A DNA stretch of 64,000 nucleotides, taken from Cliona cf. orientalis. Its lineage: Eukaryota; Porifera; Demospongiae; Clionaida; Clionaidae. The translations under genes were made by a program, and so were the position numbers. The notes under the pieces were generated by a model. That model had not been told where the DNA came from. It did not search any database and saw nothing but the letters and a program-made list of their open reading frames with translations. Below are positions 61,256 to 64,000 of the stretch, piece after piece. The stretch is taken from the NCBI GenBank assembly GCA_963930775.1, contig OZ005701.1:6703669-6767668 (forward strand), read 5' to 3'. The first letter of the stretch is position 1, and each line of letters begins with the position of its first letter.

Positions 61256-62606
61256 CTCAACCTGAATGATATTTAGTGCAGCACTATGTATCTAGACTGA
61301 GTATTTTTCCTGGCATTTTGCTAAACTTGAAAGAGTCAGGGAACACCCCTAGCTTACAATTATACCGTACCAGGTCAGCACACATGGACACTACAGTATG
61401 ATAGCCCACATGCTTTCAGTAATTGACCGATTACCCCATGAGACGTGATAACATTATAAGACTATTGGTATATTAAATGAGATTGTTTCACAAACAGAAT
61501 TAATCAACAAGTGAATCTTTTTCGCAAAGTCCCATGATAAAAATTAATAGCCAGTATTCTTCAGTTCATGGCAAAAGTTATCAATGTTGAAAAGATATAG
61601 TTCTATAATATTATTATTATCATCAATGCAACTGATTAACTGGCTTCAATCATCAAAACTAATATCAATTTTGGTTGTAATGCTGGCTCAGTAAAAGCCT
61701 ACTAGCTAATCATGACATTGTATGGAATCTAGCCTTGTACCCAGCTCCTACAGCCTGGGTACAGGCTAGTATGGAATCTGACACTCAACTCGTTAAAAGG
61801 TCTTGACCTCTTATGATTATTATTGACACAAGTCATTAAAAGTCCACATGGCATAGCTAAAAAACATGTAGCTATAAAAACATATAAAATGAATGCACAG
61901 GAGTGCAGAACCCTCACTGCTACATGCATGCATATAGCATGGCTCACTGTGTATACTACTGTGCATGTTCAATATCAGGAGTATTGAACTACATACCCTA
62001 CACCTGAACAGGGTACTGGTATAATACTATTGACTACATACCCTGCACCTAAACAGGGTTCTGGTCAGTGATCTAAGAGTTGGGGGGGGGGGGGGGGGGG
62101 GGGGGGGGAGACGCCTGGCTATGCCACTATATAAACTGTGACATACTTCAACTGAATTATGCACTTGAGAGTCACTGCCTGTTTACACTGTCACTGCATT
62201 GACAACTGAGAGAGTTGCGACGGACGGACAAAAATCGCCAAACGATTGCAGTAACCCTCCGCCTACGCTTTGCGGCGAGGGTTAATAATGCTCTTTAGAA
62301 GCAAACTGTACTACCATGTCAAATCCAGTCCACAGTGATGTGAAGTGGCAGAGTGAAATTGGGCCTAATCAAAAGCATTTTGGCTGGGTGATAGTTCCCT
62401 GTCCACGGGTATTGCCCACATGCCATCACCTAAATGAAAATATGATGATGTAATCGTGTTTTTTACAGTCATGTGTGTTTGAGTTTGTGATCTTGATGGC
62501 TCATTCAGTTCTTCACTCATGTATCTCACCACAATTCTCGCTGGGATTAGCTCAAGTCATGTACCATTAATTTTGTGGTTTATACCACATCTGGTAATAA
62601 TGAATA
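61256..62606. other. 5' flank of copy 3
   Basis: No gene seen. It shares patches with the copy 2 flank, contains a small TAGCCTTGTACCCAGC hairpin at 61732-61771, a direct repeat around 'acataccctacacctgaacagggta' at 61991-62056, and a run of about 26 G at 62084-62109. Confidence 0.55.
62084..62109. repeat. Poly-G run
   Basis: Twenty-six consecutive G, interrupted on the right by AGACG. Length in a reference is likely unreliable. Confidence 0.9.
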
Positions 62607-63169
62607 CGCAGTGGCTATTGATCCGGCAGCCGGATGACCTTTGCCAACGCTATAGATCCGCCAGAAATACTTAGAAATTTTTCAGAAAAAAGGAACTAGA
62701 AAAAAACGAAAGTAAACAAGACAACCTGGATTCCAACCCCGTACCATTGGCTCCAGAACCCAGACACACCGCCACTGCACCACCACTGCCGCCGCTGCTG
62801 GAACCCATTTTTTCACAATTATATACACCAAACAACAATGATACTAGTATAGTACATGTATATTACTAACCCTGCTAACCATACTGTAGCCAAAACCCAA
62901 CCCTAGCCTGCCGAACTAACCCTGCTAACCATACCGTAGCTGAAACCCAACCCTAGCCTGCCGAACTAACCCTGCTAACCATACCGTAGCTGAAACCCAA
63001 CCCTACCTACCTACCCTGCCGAACTAACCCTGCTAACCATACTATAGCCGAAACCCAGCTAGCCCTACCTACCATGGAATATATATATAGCCAGCAGTTC
63101 GGGGGCTGGGACTATCGGACCTATAGCATTGGAAAAGGTCGTCCGGCTGCCGGATCAATAGCCACTGCG
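62607..63169. mobile_element. 563-bp TA-flanked element with internal minisatellite
   Basis: CGCAGTGGCTATTGATCCGG at the left and its exact inverse at the right, with TA outside. The arms extend through CAGCCGGATGACC. The centre holds the tandem array at 62875-63065. No gene. Confidence 0.9.
62875..63065. repeat. ~57-bp minisatellite, about 3.5 units
   Basis: Units read CTAACCCTGCTAACCATAC, CGTAGCTGAAACCCAACCCT, then AGCCTGCCGAA. They are nearly identical; one unit is longer by a few bases. It is inside the element at 62607-63169. Confidence 0.9.
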
Positions 63170-63288
63170 TAATGAATAATGAACAAAATTATCCGCGCAT
63201 GCTATTGAATCTATAGCAGGGGCGGCTGAGGGTAGGTCAGTTTGGGGGGGGGGGGGGGGTGCAGTCAGGCATAGTAATGGGCAATATA

Positions 63289-64000
63289 GCGTAAGCCGCC
63301 ATTTATCGGCATGCAAATTTTCCCGATTTGTAACTCCCGCCAGGAATGACATATGAACTTGGTTCTTGCACTGAAAGGAAGCTCTTGACGTAGGCTTTCA
63401 TTAACTAGAATCCAGTGAGGTAGGCCCTATTAATCAATGAGCTATAAGCGCTAATGTGCAGACATGAAAATACCATTTATTGGCAACCGGTACGTATTAT
63501 CGGCACACCTATTCTTTTCCATAATGGCGAATGCGCCATTTATTGGCACCTTGGCCTTCTCGAGCCTTTTACTGCTGCCTTACTTGCCAGAAAATTATAG
63601 AAAAAATACCCCCAGATACTTCAGGATGTCCTCTCACTATATCTCTCTTCTCATATTGATCGCTTGCATCGTCTTTGAACGGCAGCCGTGAATGTGTTGA
63701 TACTACACGTAAAATCGATACTAGAGCCGTTTCACCCGTATAATAAATTCGTGAAGGACTTGGATGTGTTCTAGGCATCAGCCTCCACCTTAAGAGCAAC
63801 TATGACGGAATAATAATCTTTCTAGCTCTTGCTAGGCCACGGTAAAGACGCCATGAGCTGTTTCTCCCTGTAGACGCCAGATACTTCATCCGATTTTGAT
63901 CAAACTTGGTATAGAGCTTCTTCGCCACGCCTTCTTGCCAGTAATATCATCCTTTTCTTCCTGTTTACTTTCCTTGGTGTGCAATGGCCATTGAAAGTTT
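63289..64000. mobile_element. Second copy of the GCGTAA...TTATCGGCA element, cut by window end
   Basis: Starts after TA with GCGTAAGCCGCCATTTATCG and shares GGTACGTATTATCGGCAC and the 'ttcttgcac-aaagg' stretch with the nested copy at 25517-26309. With that copy's length of 793 bp the right end would lie just outside the window. Confidence 0.75.

Noticed and set aside
62875-63065. CTAACCC-rich array as an interstitial telomere
   Set aside because: The period is about 57 bp, not 6-7, and the array is enclosed within a TIR element.

Overview
This is eukaryotic, animal-type nuclear DNA. Genes are split into many short exons with canonical GT/AG introns, and the rest is packed with small inverted-repeat transposons and microsatellites. 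The gene content (a TBC1D5 orthologue, and a Kelch + ROC-COR + tandem Death domain family) and the compact introns suggest an early-branching metazoan, most likely a sponge. That placement is an inference from domain content, not a database match.

Layout. (1) Positions 1-9712, minus strand: a 17-exon TBC1D5 gene, a Rab7 GTPase-activating protein of the retromer/autophagy pathway. Its 3' end runs off the left edge. (2) 9713-10027: a roughly 315-bp divergent promoter. (3) 10028-11326, plus strand: an intact single-exon gene for a 432-aa protein I do not recognise. (4) 12109-22413, minus: copy 1 of a 14-exon gene whose exons join in phase into 1479 aa with the order Kelch repeats, helical linker, ROC GTPase, COR, Death, Death. 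(5) 22414-40074: a 17.7-kb gene-poor block of nested transposons, foldback repeats, a perfect palindrome and a 3.6-kb CACTA-like element. (6) 40075-46593, minus: copy 2, decayed, with an exact 309-codon in-frame loss of the COR region, a nonsense codon and a one-base frameshift. (7) 46594-49914: duplicated upstream sequence and two inverted-repeat elements. (8) 49915-61255, minus: copy 3, nearly whole but with a 4-base insertion just after the GTPase G4 motif and one GC splice donor. (9) 61256-64000: upstream sequence and more TA-flanked elements.

The main biology is the tandem triplication of the Kelch-ROC-COR-Death-Death gene. Only copy 1 looks whole. The family joins a beta-propeller sensor-like head, a Ras-like GTPase with its dimerising COR module, and two death-fold adaptors, which is a plausible signalling or innate-immune receptor layout. 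The duplicates also act as natural empty-site controls for several transposon insertions. Most small elements are flanked by TA and have termini starting CCGTA, CAGTGG or GCGTAAA, as expected for non-autonomous Tc1/mariner-like elements. One is flanked by TTAA (piggyBac-like) and one has CACTA ends with a 3-bp duplication. No transposase, tRNA, rRNA, CRISPR array, retrovirus or LTR element was recognised.
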